Shown piece by piece: positions 21,605 to 22,274 of a stretch of 22,274 nt of DNA. A program made the translations under genes and the position numbers. The notes beneath the pieces are model-generated. The model made no database searches. It saw only the letters and a program-made list of their open reading frames with translations, and had not been told where the DNA came from. Numbering within the stretch: the stretch's first letter is position 1; each line of letters starts with the position of its first letter. Source of the stretch: CAKOSP01 sp964372145 (GTDB lineage: Bacteria > Bacillota_I > Bacilli_A > RF39 > UBA660). Where the stretch lies: positions 1-22,274 of the forward strand of contig CAYJPM010000012.1 of NCBI GenBank assembly GCA_964372145.1, in the 5' to 3' direction.

Positions 21605-22274
21605 AATATTCATTTATTATATTTAAATATTCTAATTCATTGTTTGCCTTAATTAATTTTAGTTTAGTTTCTTTAGTATCAGGCATACCTTTAAAATAAT
21701 ACATAACAATAGATCTAAGTTCTAATGTAGCTTCTCTTTCATTTTTATCTTCATACATGAACTTAACATGTTTTTTTATCATTTCTATCTTTTCCTTAAA
21801 AGATACTTCTACTGGAGTAATACCTTTTTCTAGATAGTCTACACACTCTTTAATAAGCCATGGATTACCTAATACTCCTCTACCTATCATTATACCAGCA
21901 CAACCTGTGTAATTAAGCATATACTCAGCATCTATATAAGATAATATATCTCCATTACCTATAACAGGTATATTAACAGCATCAACTACTTGCTTTATGA
22001 TATTTAAATCTGCTTTACCAGAATATCCTTGTGCTCTAGTTCTACCATGTATAGTAATAGCGCTTGCACCAGCTTCTTCGATAATTTTAGCTATTTCTAC
22101 AGCGTTAATTGAATTATCATCCCAACCACTTCTAATTTTTACTGTAACAGGTACTGTTGATATTTTTACCACCGCTTTAACAATTTCTTTCACTTTAGAA
22201 GGATTTTTTAATAAACCACTTCCTGCTTGTGCTCTTAAAGCAACTTTAGGAACGGGACAACCCATATTAATATC
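21588..22274 (-). CDS. dusB: tRNA-dihydrouridine synthase, N-terminus beyond window
   Basis: The C-terminal 228 residues of a flavin enzyme that reduces uridines in the tRNA D-loop. The frame is open to the right edge and begins DINMGCPVPKVALRAQAGS, where the Cys of MGCPV is the catalytic acid; about 95 N-terminal residues of the FMN barrel should lie outside. Visible motifs are VKIRSGWDD, ITIHGRTRAQGYSG, VIGNGDI and GIMIGRGVLGNPW, which bind FMN and tRNA, followed by a short helical domain of about 70 residues. An internal ATG at 22265 is part of the conserved DINMGCP motif and is not the true start. The form fits the DusB group of Firmicutes, though Dus subtypes are hard to separate on a partial sequence. 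Convergent with murC, sharing a terminator. Confidence 0.9.
   Translation of the reverse strand, partial: DINMGCPVPKVALRAQAGSGLLKNPSKVKEIVKAVVKISTVPVTVKIRSGWDDNSINAVEIAKIIEEAGASAITIHGRTRAQGYSGKADLNIIKQVVDAVNIPVIGNGDILSYIDAEYMLNYTGCAGIMIGRGVLGNPWLIKECVDYLEKGITPVEVSFKEKIEMIKKHVKFMYEDKNEREATLELRSIVMYYFKGMPDTKETKLKLIKANNELEYLNIINEYYKKNS

Noticed and set aside
1..22274. Mycoplasma-type genetic code, prompted by the very high A+T content
   Set aside because: TGA ends the HAD gene in the expected place and tryptophans in conserved proteins are encoded by TGG; wall-synthesis genes are also present.
1..22274. tRNA or rRNA genes, CRISPR arrays, insertion sequences or prophage genes
   Set aside because: Nothing in the window shows the needed structures, regular spacer arrays, transposases or terminal inverted repeats.

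Overview
The window is about three-quarters A+T, gene-dense and uses the standard bacterial code: the HAD gene at 811 ends in TGA and tryptophan is read from TGG, so it is not mycoplasma code 4. EzrA, KhpA, NrnA, PrsA, RecX and a CotE-type spore coat protein point to a low-GC, Gram-positive, walled, spore-forming Bacillota. I infer an uncultured, anaerobic Bacilli-like lineage of the kind found in guts, because it has an oxygen-sensitive class III ribonucleotide reductase, acetate kinase and BspA-type surface repeats. The exact lineage cannot be read from this window.

Layout. 1-1134 (minus): three poorly known genes, one cut by the left edge and one a small HAD protein. 1169-1671: khpA and rpsP, without the usual rimM-trmD neighbours. 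1759-2268: the cotE-like spore coat gene. 2349-3873 (plus): a HIT protein and a CapA-family protein. 3895-4124 (minus): two tiny YjcZ-like sporulation membrane peptides. 4264-5298 (plus): prsA. 5309-8213 (minus): ackA-nrnA-recX, tightly packed. 8320-9888: a BspA-type leucine-rich-repeat surface protein. 9941-10114: an unrecognised 57-residue ORF. 10156-14231: ezrA-nifS(nifZ)-thiI, the gene order known from Bacillus. 14345-15961: a second surface protein sharing its N-terminal half with the first. 16039-17361: murD. 17425-19927: class III ribonucleotide reductase in two pieces, a 777-residue NrdD without the glycyl-radical segment followed by a 54-residue ORF that is that segment. 19928-20252: a repeat-rich divergent regulatory region. 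20253-21587 (plus): murC. 21588-22274: a dihydrouridine synthase cut by the right edge.

How it works together. Most of the window is housekeeping: wall precursor synthesis (murC, murD), division (ezrA), tRNA thiolation with its sulfur donor (nifS, thiI), RNA turnover, acetate metabolism and secreted-protein folding. Two sporulation units stand out. Each is preceded by an AC-N16-CATAnnnTA match to the mother-cell sigma-K promoter pattern. The two surface proteins are single-gene units, each with its own promoter and terminator, on either side of the ezrA-nifS-thiI block.

Control signals are compact. Most terminators contain or touch the stop codon of the gene they end. Several promoters sit in or directly against the preceding terminator. 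Most vegetative promoters I can place have a TGn extended -10. The observations most worth following are the split NrdD, the sporulation promoter pairs with their tiny genes, the modular surface-protein family and the repeats between nrdD and murC.
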